Positions 1 to 9,171 of a stretch of DNA of 24,643 nt are shown piece by piece. The notes under the pieces are model-generated. The model worked only from the letters and a program-made list of their open reading frames with translations. It was not told where the DNA came from and did no database searches. A program made the position numbers and the translations under genes. Origin of the DNA: Stentor coeruleus (lineage: Eukaryota > Ciliophora > Heterotrichea > Heterotrichida > Stentoridae); contig MPUH01001075.1 in NCBI GenBank assembly GCA_001970955.1, positions 1 to 24,643 of the forward strand, in the 5' to 3' direction. Numbering within the stretch: position 1 is the first letter of the stretch; each line of letters begins with the position of its first letter.

Positions 1-189
1 AAATATTGAAGAAATATAAATAAAAAACATTGAAGAAATAATATTTAAGATAAAAACTATACTTATTATTTAATACCAAAACTAGCCGAGAATAATTATA
101 TTCAAATAGTAGGTTTCTATGCTTAAATTAATTACATAAATATTTTTTCCTTTAAATATTACTTTGCCAGCATTTCTCTTATAAAATAA

Positions 190-642
190 ATGTCAAAACA
201 TTTAATATTTTGTATTTCAAGTGTATTTGCTTGCAATTTATTCTTAAAGCGGCAGTGCGAGATGTTTTCATCATCTTCTGAATGTCTTTCCAATCTAAAC
301 TGTAACACTCAGCAGCAAGAAAAAGAAACCCAAGGAACACAGCTTTTTGTAAATCCTATAAATCTTGTTGAAGATTATTTTACTTGGAACTGTTCTTGGG
401 CTATAATCAATGGATGTGAATGGGCAGAAGATTTCAATCACTGCATGGAAGAGCATGATTGTACACTTACACTTTCAGTAGCCAATATTATTTCTTTAAT
501 AGAGCCATATAAGTGGTCACTCATAAAATCTTCAAGTCTTGAACTCTACTCAGCTTCAAGTTATCAACAAAAACAATTAATTGTCTGCTCTAATTGTAGC
601 ATAATGATAGGAGATGATTATTGGGAATGTATTAGCGAGTAA
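190..642 (+). CDS. Cys-rich secreted or ectodomain protein, possibly the 5' half of a longer gene
   Basis: 150 codons from an ATG to TAA. Residues 4-18 are hydrophobic (LIFCISSVFACNLFL) and look like a signal peptide, so the product should enter the secretory pathway. The rest has many scattered Cys (for example EHDC, VCSNC, YWEC) and possible N-glycosylation sites, as in disulfide-bonded ciliate surface proteins. All Trp codons are TGG and all Gln codons are CAA or CAG, supporting the standard code. There is no membrane helix here, but the same frame stays open after the TAA for 29 codons and runs straight into the next ORF (730-1203), which has a membrane helix and no signal peptide. No 15- or 16-nt intron with GT..AG ends can remove the TAA. 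I do not recognise a family. It may be a short secreted protein or the first half of a gene carrying a nonsense codon. Confidence 0.6.
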   Translation: MSKHLIFCISSVFACNLFLKRQCEMFSSSSECLSNLNCNTQQQEKETQGTQLFVNPINLVEDYFTWNCSWAIINGCEWAEDFNHCMEEHDCTLTLSVANIISLIEPYKWSLIKSSSLELYSASSYQQKQLIVCSNCSIMIGDDYWECISE

Positions 643-729
643 TGTAAAACTAAAGATTCATTAAGATATAAAAGCTTATCGAAATCAATTAATCAAAGCA
701 ATACGAAACTTCCAGCTCAAATTGTCGTA

Positions 730-1203
730 ATGAGTTTAGAAAGTAAAGGATTATTCAATCAGACATGCTATGTTGATTGTCTTACAAGTTCCTTTGAAAT
801 TAATGAATGCTTATTTATATGTGATGAAAATAAAGAATTAAGTCAAAGTATGGAAGAGAGTTTTATTAATATGAAAACTTTAATGATTGGAAAAGCTAAT
901 GAACAGAGATTTACAAAATTTAAAGGTGGGTTTTGGAGTTGTACTAAGTCTTGTATTGTCAGTACTTGTGATAAAACTCAAGAAACCTGCTATGAAAACT
1001 GTTTGAATTCTTGCAAGGTCGCCACTAATAATCTTGAAAATTCAATTATGGAAGTCTCTGGGAAAAGCTTTAGTTGTGTTATCCTGGGAATTTTAGGATT
1101 TTCACTGTTGACTTATTTTGTTTCTGCGATCAAGAATAAGAATGATTTCCTTAGAAGGAATATGGTTTCAGAGACTTCATATAGACTTATGAATATTTTC
1201 TAG
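730..1203 (+). CDS. Cys-rich single-pass membrane protein with CX3C pairs, possibly the 3' half of the preceding gene
   Basis: 157 codons ending in TAG. Cys are arranged as CX3C pairs: CYVDC at 13-17 with CLFIC at 27-31, then CTKSC at 71-75 with CYENC at 87-91, followed by C95. Paired CX3C motifs usually form disulfide-linked helical hairpins. Residues 114-133 (FSCVILGILGFSLLTYFVSA) form one membrane helix, followed by a basic tail of about 24 residues, as in a type I membrane protein. The chosen ATG gives no signal peptide, which is odd for such an architecture. Upstream the frame is open back to the TAA at 640-642, and the previous ORF supplies the missing signal peptide. The stop lies 15 nt from the end of the convergent PP2C fragment. 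No known family was recognised. Confidence 0.6.
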   Translation: MSLESKGLFNQTCYVDCLTSSFEINECLFICDENKELSQSMEESFINMKTLMIGKANEQRFTKFKGGFWSCTKSCIVSTCDKTQETCYENCLNSCKVATNNLENSIMEVSGKSFSCVILGILGFSLLTYFVSAIKNKNDFLRRNMVSETSYRLMNIF

Positions 1204-1217
1204 ATAATAAATCCTAA

Positions 1218-1783
1218 CTAATGATTAAACTTAGCTAAAATCATAGTCATATTATCGCATCCAAGTCCTCCACTACTAGAAACATCTGTGGCTATGCAAT
1301 GATCTAAAATAGTTTCAATTGTTTCACATAGACTCTTCTCTTGTTTAGCACAGTTATACACCATATCAACGCATTCTTGGCATGTTAAAATATCCCAAAC
1401 TCCATCACATGCTAGAATTAAGTAATCACTTTTTGGTGAAAGATTCCTTGTAATAATATCTGGGTTAGCTGTAAGCATTTGCTCTTCAGGAGGCAGCGAG
1501 GGATTTTTTTTATATTCTAAATCCCCTATTGATCTGCTTGGTTAAATGTAAGCATTTGCTCTTCAGGAGGCAGCGAGGGATTTTTTTTATATTCTAAATC
1601 CCCTATTGATCTGCTTAGATTAATATTTCCCATAACTCTTCCATCTTCTACTATTCCTCCTGCTTTTACTATTCTAGCGTTCTTATCCGGCAAGTCAGGT
1701 TTATGATCATGCGACATTTCAATAGCTTTCCCTTCTTCTGCAAGGACACAATGTGAATCTCCTGCATTTACCATAACTGACAA
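1218..1783 (-). pseudogene. 5'-truncated, frameshifted PP2C-type (PPM) Ser/Thr phosphatase fragment
   Basis: Two pieces in different frames (1526-1783 and 1218-1478) together give the C-terminal half of a PP2C metal-dependent phosphatase. Seen in order: NAGDSHCVL, HDHKPDLP, GGIVEDGRVMGNINLSRSIGD, then YLILACDGVWD and GCDNMTMIL. The Asp of ACDG and of CDN are the metal ligands of this family. The N-terminal half with the DGHGG metal motif is missing: only 235 nt separate this fragment from the next gene upstream, and I could not find it there. A 77-bp tandem duplication (1463-1616) shifts the frame and creates an early stop after EEQMLT. Removing one unit would rejoin the two pieces. The 3' end (AKFNH, TAG) looks intact. 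It is either a decayed partial gene copy or a truncated gene further damaged by an assembly error; the missing 5' half favours a pseudogene. Confidence 0.75.
1463..1616. repeat. 77-bp tandem direct duplication inside the PP2C fragment
   Basis: Units 1463-1539 and 1540-1616 differ only near their left ends (ggttagc against ggttaaa); the following 70 bases are identical. The period is not a multiple of three, so the duplication breaks the phosphatase frame. It may be real or may come from assembly, since two other short direct duplications in this window flank an N. Confidence 0.9.
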
Positions 1784-2018
1784 TTTTTTTTAATACTACT
1801 CTGAATTCAGCCTTTAAATTTTCCTGCTAGGCCTAGACAAGACCTTGCTTTTTCATCTTTTATCAATATAGGCCAAAAATTATAATTTCCCCATTATTAT
1901 CAAATTAAGCATTAGTCAAAAGCCTCTTTTTATGTCTAAAAGAGGTAAATTTTGCATAATTTTATATGAAATCTAGGCTATATATACAATATTTGTATCA
2001 TGATAGTTTTAAGAACTA

Positions 2019-2558
2019 TTAAAGTTTTTTTGGATAAGATCTCACTAACATAGTATAGTATGCAAAATAACAACTAATGATAATGCATAGGATAACTAAA
2101 AATAGTGACCAATATACTCCATCTGTACCAAATGTATTCTGGAGTTGGCAGTACTCATTCGTACAAGCTGCAGAACCAATTACAAGTTTAATCAACATTC
2201 CTATAACCATTGAAAGGGATGCTATTGCAAATATAATAAACAGCGCAAATATAGAAATCAATAAGATTATTTGAGCTCGAGGCTTTTCTTTATAAATTCC
2301 GCATATCCCTGCTGATAAAAGAAGAGCTGGAACTAGGATTATCCAAAAATTTGCATTACCTTCTATAAAATATGCAAACCAGAAGATCATGAAGATAGTC
2401 CCTATAGCAAGTAAAATATATGAGCTATACTTACAAAAATTTTCCTTGAAGAGTTCATCCTTTTCGAGTTTGGCTGCACTATTGCCTAAACTAGAGTTTT
2501 TGGGATCGGAATTATTGACGGGGATAAACTTGTTTTTTGAATAGGAGGGATCGTCCAT
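2019..2558 (-). CDS. Four-helix integral membrane protein, unknown function
   Basis: 179 aa from ATG to TAA. A polar N-terminus of about 42 residues, rich in Asn, Ser and Lys, precedes four hydrophobic stretches near residues 45-65, 71-88, 95-127 (long) and 149-171. The tail is short and basic (RSYPKKL). The loop between helices 3 and 4 carries two Cys (ACTNEYC) that could form a disulfide in a luminal or extracellular loop. The arrangement recalls small tetraspan proteins, but I see neither the CCG motif of tetraspanins nor any other family signature. It lies upstream of the PP2C fragment on the same strand; there is no sign of functional linkage. A plus-strand frame at 2077-2274 is only its shadow. 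Confidence 0.75.
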   Translation of the reverse strand: MDDPSYSKNKFIPVNNSDPKNSSLGNSAAKLEKDELFKENFCKYSSYILLAIGTIFMIFWFAYFIEGNANFWIILVPALLLSAGICGIYKEKPRAQIILLISIFALFIIFAIASLSMVIGMLIKLVIGSAACTNEYCQLQNTFGTDGVYWSLFLVILCIIISCYFAYYTMLVRSYPKKL

Positions 2559-3603
2559 TTATAGGTGAAAGCTTATTTGAAGTATTGAATAAATTATAGA
2601 CACAGTAATGGCTATAAGATATGATAGTATGCATATATAATTTCTAAGTTTATTATACGTCATTAGACTATAAATTTTTATTATTTTAGTATAAATTATA
2701 TTATCATAAAACTTATATACTAAACTGCAATTTATAAGATGATATTTTGGTTTATGCTATATAATTCCTTTAATGCTTTCTTCACTTAATGCATTATATA
2801 GAGTCAAGATATAAGAATTATTATTAGTATATATTTACTGTATAAATATAGTCACATATATCAAAATAGTCTAAATTGCTATCAAATATAACAGATTACT
2901 AAAAAGCCTTAAGCTAATTTAATTGCTGGTATATCATATAAAGCATAAATACTTAAAGATTTTAGTTGTGCAAGCCTGAAATTTGTCAATTACCAGAACT
3001 TATACTTATTTTTCCTTCTAAAACCATGGCTTTTGACTATAAAAAGTTGTATAAAAAATCAAAACAGGAAATAGCAAGTACCCAATTGATGATGCTATAG
3101 ATGAATATTTTTTTAATTTGATTGAGCTCACAGCCAGACCTAAAGCAGTTCTCTTAATTATTATAAATAATTTATCTGCTAATATAAACAAAGCCATTAT
3201 TATGGTATGTTCTAGTATTACAAAAAAAACAAAAAATTATAGCATGTCAAAGCAATCTGATTTTCCTTGCATAGCCAGAACTTCTCGCAATGAAGAAAAT
3301 TTATAAAAAATCCCATGATATATTATAGAAAAGATCCTTTAGCCATAATTTACTGTTGAGAATAATGAATAATTTATAAGTTTGACTAATGCTTCAATAT
3401 TATAATCTACATTAATTTGTTAAATTGTGATAATTTATTTGTTTATCTGTTAGATCTTGCAATTTTTAATTCTTTACGATTTATTCACAAATTTCAAAAT
3501 ACTTTATAATGAATATATTAAAATTTATATTTCAGACTAGAAATTGGATCAATTTATGTAGGCTTTCTTAATTTCAAACTTACAAGTGTTAGTTATTAAT
3601 AAA
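2559..3603. other. Intergenic region, no supported gene
   Basis: About 1 kb of very AT-rich DNA. It should hold the 5' flank of the membrane-protein gene on its left and of the small gene on its right. A weak 59-codon minus-strand frame (3018-3197), hydrophobic in part, and a 62-codon plus-strand frame (3118-3306) overlap each other. Neither has convincing coding character. A further minus-strand stretch upstream of 3197 reads like protein (SSLREVLAMQGKSDCFDML) but ends in a stop, so a decayed membrane-protein gene is possible but unproven. Confidence 0.4.
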
Positions 3604-3828
3604 ATGGGATGTGGTTTTTCCAACCCCTGTGAAGAGGTAATCCAATCCTTTAATCTAACAAATGAAGAAATTAGAAGACAAGAAGAAACTCGCAAACATA
3701 ATCCAAAACCTGTAGGAGAAGAATCTATAAAGCATGTTAGTCATATATCCTTTTTATCTGATAGTAAGCCAAGACTCTCTGAAGATCCAAGTATATTTAA
3801 AATGCTTCAAGATATTAAAAATCCATGA
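3604..3828 (+). CDS. Small protein with an N-myristoylation/palmitoylation signature
   Basis: 74 aa if translation starts at the ATG at 3604. An in-frame ATG at 3586 would add six residues, but the second ATG gives MGCGFSNPC, a classic N-myristoylation start (Gly2, Ser6) with Cys3 and Cys9 available for palmitoylation, so I choose it. The rest is short, polar and charged (NEEIRRQEETRKH, a Ser-rich part, then EDPSIFKMLQDIKNP), with no other domain visible. Similar short lipidated adaptor-like proteins are common in protists. This is the only gene in the window that ends in TGA; the next in-frame stop is a dozen codons on. Function unknown; membrane attachment is inferred only from the N-terminus. 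Confidence 0.6.
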   Translation: MGCGFSNPCEEVIQSFNLTNEEIRRQEETRKHNPKPVGEESIKHVSHISFLSDSKPRLSEDPSIFKMLQDIKNP

Positions 3829-4785
3829 GTAAGCTTTAAAGTTGTCTTTTTATCTTAGCATTTTGGAATGAAATAAAGAATTAATTAATATTTTTGAAGA
3901 ATAATGTGAATTGCTAGCAGTAAAGGCTCTTGGCTTTTAAACAGAAATGGAATATTTGATTAAATAGAAAATATGGATATTGAAAGATAAGTTGGAGTTT
4001 GAAATGGCATAGGAAAGATAGATTGGGTAGTAAAAATTGTTTTTTGTTGTTATGTTTTTTGGTTATTTTCATATGATGACCGAAGATGCTTACGCAGTTT
4101 AGAAAATAATTTTTGAAATAAACTACAAGGCTGTGCTTTCTTTATTTGAAAAAGATTTTATGTGATGGTGAAACGATTATTTAATAAACTGAATAAAGAT
4201 AAAAAAATATTCAAAGCTGATCTATAAAGTTGTTGCAGGATAATAAATTATGGTTTATTATAATATTTTCTTTAGTATTTTATTAAGTGTACTTTAGGAA
4301 AAACTAGAAAACTAGCCATATTAATCTATCTACTATATAAATCATTTTGACTAATGTTAGCATCTTACTAAAGATTTTACTACAAAGCATAAATTATTAT
4401 TATTTGCTACATCCTAAAAAGCTATATTTTTTATACTTGATTATCAGCAAGCATACAAGAATATACATATTTAACTTAAAATTGCATTTAATCATAATGA
4501 ATTATTCATAGAATGATAAAATAAAAATTTGCTTAATTTTTTAAGCTAAATCATAAATATCTTTTAAAAACTTAGCCAAATGATTATTATAAATTCAAGT
4601 TTTTCAAAAGATATTATATCTGGTTTCATTAGCCTTCTTTTTCTATTTATAAATTTTAATAAATTTATCTTCTATGTTTATAAAACATCCAATCTCCGAA
4701 GATAAAAACACAAATCAATCAGACATCAAATAAACAAACTTATCGAAAGCTTAATAAATATCAATAAGCACTCGAAATAATATGA
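3829..4785. other. Intergenic region upstream of the tRNA, no supported gene
   Basis: AT-rich and without a usable frame. Around 3920-4200 some stretches read like protein between stops (for example FHMMTEDAYAV and NYKAVLSLFEKDF), which could be an old gene remnant, but nothing is recognisable. The last part should hold the 5' flank of the tRNA gene, whose promoter elements are internal. Confidence 0.4.
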
Positions 4786-4858
4786 GGGGATCTAGCTCAA
4801 ATGGTAGAGCGCTTGCTTAGCATGCAAGAGGCACTGGGATCGATGCCCAGGTTCTCCA
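4786..4858 (+). tRNA. tRNA-Ala (anticodon AGC)
   Basis: A 73-nt cloverleaf can be folded by eye: acceptor stem GGGGATC with GTTCTCC, then discriminator A; D arm GCTC..GAGC; anticodon stem CTTGC/GCAAG with loop TTAGCAT, anticodon AGC at 4819-4821; T stem CTGGG/CCCAG. The third acceptor pair is G3:U70, the identity element read by alanyl-tRNA synthetase. The sixth acceptor pair is a T-T mismatch where the usual eukaryotic gene has A-T. There is no intron and no encoded CCA. Internal A box (TAGCTCAAATGG) and B box (GGATCGATGCC) are present. Confidence 0.96.
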
Positions 4859-4864
4859 TTTTTT
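4859..4864 (+). terminator. RNA polymerase III T-run terminator of tRNA-Ala
   Basis: Six T residues directly follow the discriminator base, the standard Pol III termination signal. Confidence 0.8.
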
Positions 4865-5368
4865 CTCAACATATTATAATACTTTAATAACTTTAAATGC
4901 CTGCTCTTTGGAATCTTAAATTTTCTGAAACAAAATTTTTGATAAAATTAGAGCACATATTTAATGTAAAAATCAAAACCATATAATTATTAGAATTATT
5001 GCTGAAGAAAACAAATTTGTTTAAGGGATTTTAAATCCTAAAATATGAATGTCATATGATAGATTAGCATCAAAATTAGTGCACAAAAGAAAAGATATAG
5101 CTTGAACTAAAAACCGCGAATCAAAGTGCTTAAAGTTATAAGCATAATAAATACTTGAAGAAATCATTCATTCAATAAATGCAATATATATTCAACTTTA
5201 ATAAACTAAACCATGGAAAATATAAAATTCATTGTTTTAAATTCATGAAGTAAACAAACATTGTAAAACCCTCCAAGCAAAATCATCAAAAATCTATTAA
5301 ATCATTAATCATAATACTTAAAACCTAATAAATAAACATAAGAATCTGAAAAATTAAAAGTACTTAAG
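4865..5368. other. Intergenic region, no gene seen
   Basis: About 500 bases of AT-rich sequence between the tRNA and the 3' end of the minus-strand coiled-coil gene. No frame, repeat or RNA fold was recognised. Confidence 0.5.
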
Positions 5369-6919
5369 CTAGTTTTCTCCAAGAATCTTAACTGCACTAG
5401 TATAAATATTCTTATTAATCTTCATTTCCACAGGTGTGAACTGCAAATCTTCAATCAACTTCTGTTCTTTCTCTTTAATCTGTCTATCAAGTGTATCTCT
5501 AATCTCCTTTTGCCTTTTTTTATTCATCTCCTTCTTCACCCTTTGCTTTTCTATTACATCATCATCCTCATTTTTCCATATTTCCCCTTGTTCTTTAACC
5601 ATTTTCATAAATTCTTGCTTTTTCTCCAAATTATCTTTCATTTGTTTTTCTAGTATTTTTGTTATTTCTTCGTTTTTCTTTTTACTTTCATCAATCTTTT
5701 TTTTCTTCAGTCTATATATTCCTCACATTTTCTCTTCTTGTATAGTTAATAATAAATCTTGCTGTTCTTTCATATTAGCTTCATTTTCATAATCTTTCAA
5801 AGTTTTTGGCTTATTTTTCAGCAAACGCATCATCCTATCTTCATCATGGGCTATAAGAGCTTTTGCATAAACAAGTTTTCTATGCTTATTTTCATTTTCT
5901 CCAAATGAAACTTGAGCATTTTCTAAATGCAAAAGGTCTTTTTGGCTGTCAATAACTCTTCGTTCTGTAATTTCAATTTTTTTCTGTTTAGCATTAGTTA
6001 GATTTTCCTGCTCAATGTCTTTTATTTGTTTTTCTTTGATTTCTTGTTTTTTCTGCTCTTCTTTCTGGTTTTCAACATAAGTTTTATTTAAAAGTTCCTT
6101 ATCGCTACGCATTGTTTGTAATTTTTGATTCATTTTATTAGCTTTTTCTAACATAACTTTTTCATATTCTTCCTTTTGTTTTAGCATGAGTTGTTGTTTA
6201 AAAAATTTTTTTTGTTCCTTTTCAAGCTCATAATTATTGACAATCTTACCAAGGAATTCTACCTCACTATCCCTTTCAGCTTTTAGTTCCAAGCGTTTTT
6301 TATTATTTTCTTCGATTTGCTTAGAAAGTTGTAATGAATAATCTAGCTTAGCTTCTTTATGCTTTTTCATATAAATTTCTATTTCTTTTTGGTATTTAAC
6401 ACTTTCCGCTTTGAGTATTTTCCCCCATTGATCATAGTTAACTCTATTATTTTTGAGTGTTGGCATTGGATTTTTTTTTTTGAACGTTGTCTTACTGTAG
6501 ACATCTTCAGGGACATGATCTGTAGGGAAAATGATGTTATCTCTTTTTTTATGATTAAGTCTTGAATTATGACTGATTAGAGATGAATCGTTATGAGTTG
6601 ATTTGTCTGTGTAGATATTTCGAGATGAGCTTCGATATTCAATGTTTTTAAGAGTCCCGAGTGGGCTATTTCTTATTGGGTCTCTTGAGTAGTGGTCTAT
6701 AGGAGAAAGAGAAAACTTACGAAAAACATTTTTTGATGGGTTGAGTTTGTAGAGGAGAATCTCTTCAAGTTCATCCAAGTCCCTTATAGCGATTTTCGCT
6801 CTGTTATTCATAAACTTCTCGATTTCCTCAGAGATAATAAGTCTATTTTCACGAGAATCACCAAATTTTCTCAGAAATCCGTCAAGTAATTCATCAAGAG
6901 CTTGCTTTTTTTTGTTCAT
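5369..6919 (-). CDS. Coiled-coil protein, 511 aa, with one 15-nt intron
   Basis: Two exons, 5727-6919 and 5369-5711, joined across a 15-nt intron. Unspliced, the frame stops at TGA after EEKM; spliced, it runs on through LKKKKIDESKKK into the downstream frame and ends GEN, TAG. Residues 1 to about 60 are mixed-charge and probably helical. About 60-150 is a Ser/Asn-rich linker. After NYDQWGKILK, nearly all the rest is Lys/Glu/Gln-rich coiled coil (for example YSLQLSKQIEENNKKRLELK and EEQKKQEIKEKQIKDIEQ). This composition resembles trichohyalin-like and ciliary or basal-body coiled-coil proteins, but I cannot name a family. It is probably cytoskeletal, which is inference from composition. Antisense frames at 5436-5792 and 6359-6565 are low-complexity shadows. 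Confidence 0.85.
5712..5726 (-). other. 15-nt spliceosomal intron (GTGAGGAATATATAG)
   Basis: GT..AG ends, A at position 10 and T at 11, as in the three introns at 14074-14416. Removing it joins ATA and restores the frame. If retained, it brings an in-frame TGA. Confidence 0.9.
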
Positions 6920-8331
6920 TTTCTTATTGTTAGTAATTATATATATTAGTTCGTAGAAGTAAGTAAGATTTTGACTCAGAATATCTACTTGAAATGCAAG
7001 AAAAATATTAAGTGAAAATTAGCTTGTAAGAATTTTTTGAAAGAAGTTGAGGTAAATTTATAACAACTTGCATTTACTTAAAGGTGTTAATTATAAATTT
7101 GCAAACTGCTCAGAAAAATGCTATTGACAATCACTTGAAGATTTATCTTATTCCCAGTTTTTTATAATTTTTTTAGGTTATGTCAGATGCTTACTGAGAT
7201 ATAACTTTCAGATAACTATTTAGTTCATTTAGCACGATTATCTTATAAAGGATGGGTAACTATCGTATTATAAAAAATTATTTACTATTTTCTATTGTAA
7301 ATGAAAAAATATTATTCCCGGTAACACATGGATATGATAATTTGCATGTAATTTATTTAAGATTTTTAATATACATTTTATCTAATTGAGAAAATGTAAT
7401 AAAATCGTGTGTCCAGACTTTTCAAAATGCCAATAATATAATCATTTCAATTTTGCATCAGCTTTCACTTCTAGTTGTGAAGATTTTTTGCACTTCGCTT
7501 TGAGCTTTGGGTTTTAGTACCCTGTCTATGAATATAGGAAAGAGACTTTAGAAATATTGAAGAAAGCGCTTTGAAAATTTTACAAAAAAATGTTTGAAAT
7601 GAATCAGACTTGAAAAGTATGTGTCAAGTGTTTATCTTTAATGATTAAGTGTTATTATTCATTTTACTGTAAATGCATTTAATTATTGCACTTGGAGTAT
7701 CCTTGAAAATATATATGTTGCATTTAATTATTTATATTTGAAGTGTCCTCTAAAATATGTATGCTGCTTTTAATGATAAACGCTGAGTAAATAATGTAAT
7801 AATTTAATACTAAGAAGAGAAAGTGAAAATATTATATTTATGTTATTTAGGATTTAGTTTAATAATCTAAACATATATGAAGTATTAAGAATACAACTAT
7901 AAGTAAACAAAATACATATTATTTTACTTGAATTACGTTTTTAGAGACTAAGATATAAAATATTTGCATACAAAAACTTGCATAGCATATTTCTTTAAAT
8001 TGAGTGATACAATAGAATAGCTGGATTTCTAAACATTAAAATCTAATACTTCTATAGTTTAATTTATATGTCAATTGCCAAAAATGATGCTAGTATGATA
8101 TATCTTATTGATTAACAAATAAAGTTACTTTAATTGTCATATTAAACATAAAATTGCATCAACATTCAACTCCTTAGAAATTTGATTAGTTTCTATTAAA
8201 AATAAATCAAAAGTATCTTAACAATTTAAACAAGAATAAGAAAGATTGCATTTACTGAATTAAAGTAATAGGCTATTTTTGATTTTTATATCAATTATTT
8301 ATATAGGGATTTAATTGTTATTTTATTATTC
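6920..8331. other. Divergent intergenic region of 1.4 kb
   Basis: Lies between the 5' ends of the coiled-coil gene (minus) and the next plus-strand gene, so both promoters should be here, though no motif stands out. Around 7450-7610 a frame with few stops (containing YPVYEYRKETLEILKKAL) may be a decayed coding remnant. A degenerate tandem repeat lies at 7674-7778. Confidence 0.4.
7674..7778. repeat. Degenerate 45-46 bp tandem repeat, about 2.3 units
   Basis: Units begin tgcatttaatta at 7674 and 7719, and a partial unit begins tgcttttaatgata at 7765. The unit ends also match (ccttgaaaatatatatg against cctctaaaatatgtatg). The units have diverged, so the repeat is old rather than an assembly product. 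Confidence 0.65.
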
Positions 8332-9171
8332 ATGGAAGTGACTAAGTCAAAGCAAGAGAAAGACCTTTATCTACTTCTTATGGCTAACTTATATGATATT
8401 CACCCAAATAAAGCTATACCTGCAGTTCCCTGGTTTAATTCTCATAGAAACAAAGCTTCTGAAATTTTAATGGAAGTCTTAAAAAACTCTAGTTACATTC
8501 ATGATCAATTTGCTAAAAAAACTGCTAAGATATTAATGAATTACAAGTCCCAAAACGATATCGAGTATGTGAAAAAAGCATCTTTACTAAGAGAAAGCAT
8601 AGATATCTCAAATGCTATGAGGATAGCAATGGCGAGTAAAGTTATCGAAAATCAACTTGTACTTAGGCTAAGAAAAGGTCAGTCTATTTATGGCCCTGCA
8701 ACAATGCTTATTTTAGATAAAAGTTTCTTATTTAGTCTAGAAGAAGGAGAAGAAGTCAAATTTCCAGTCAAACTTAGTGATGAGATTACTATAAAATTTT
8801 CTTTATTTGGCGATGAAGAGAAGCTAAAAATCCCTGAAAAAATTATAAGTCTTAGTAAAATACTTGGAAACTTTCATTATTTAACTATGATGGAAAAAGG
8901 AATAATTGAAGATCAGTTGAATTATAAATCTGAAGAACATGAGATAATCATTGATTTACAGTTATTTATCGCAAAATCAGAAAGAATTAAAAAACTAGCA
9001 AGCAAAAATTCTGAGTGTGATGATTTTCTAAATGAAATTAATAGTAAAGAAAATGTTTATGAGGAATTGTTACAAATTTTGAGAATAAGAGAAACTAATG
9101 AGGGTTATGTGTCAACTATTTTTGAAGGGAACATACATGACAGATGCTGTGCTGGCTGCACATTTTTTTAA
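8332..9171 (+). CDS. Unknown 279-aa protein with a C-terminal CaaX-like box
   Basis: A single open frame from ATG to TAA. No family was recognised. The N-terminal half (about 1-115) looks helical (EKDLYLLLMANLYDI, NKASEILMEVLKNS). A middle part near 120-175 alternates hydrophobic and polar residues (MLILDKSFLFSLEEGEEVKF, EITIKFSLFGDEEKL), suggesting a beta-sandwich fold. The C-terminal part is again helical. The last residues, DRCCAGCTFF, end in CTFF, which fits a CaaX prenylation box with Phe last (geranylgeranyl type), and two more Cys nearby could be palmitoylated. Membrane association is inferred from this ending only. It converges on the gene at 9729-10670. Confidence 0.75.
   Translation: MEVTKSKQEKDLYLLLMANLYDIHPNKAIPAVPWFNSHRNKASEILMEVLKNSSYIHDQFAKKTAKILMNYKSQNDIEYVKKASLLRESIDISNAMRIAMASKVIENQLVLRLRKGQSIYGPATMLILDKSFLFSLEEGEEVKFPVKLSDEITIKFSLFGDEEKLKIPEKIISLSKILGNFHYLTMMEKGIIEDQLNYKSEEHEIIIDLQLFIAKSERIKKLASKNSECDDFLNEINSKENVYEELLQILRIRETNEGYVSTIFEGNIHDRCCAGCTFF

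Noticed and set aside
639-655. 17-nt GT..AG segment as an intron removing the TAA at 640-642.
   Set aside because: It shifts the frame into a TAA within a few codons, and its length does not match the 15-nt introns seen.
3118-3306. 62-codon plus-strand ORF.
   Set aside because: Low-complexity Asn/Ile/Lys composition, no domain, and overlap with an equally weak minus-strand frame at 3018-3197.
3826-3828. TGA as Trp (Blepharisma-type code), suggested by the near absence of TGA stops.
   Set aside because: All Trp codons checked in the intact genes (150-aa and 313-aa ORFs and others) are TGG. The only interrupting TGA, at 5724-5726 on the minus strand, belongs to an intron.
5436-5792. 118-codon plus-strand ORF rich in Ser, Phe, Cys and Ile.
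   Set aside because: Antisense shadow of the Lys/Glu-rich coiled-coil gene on the minus strand.
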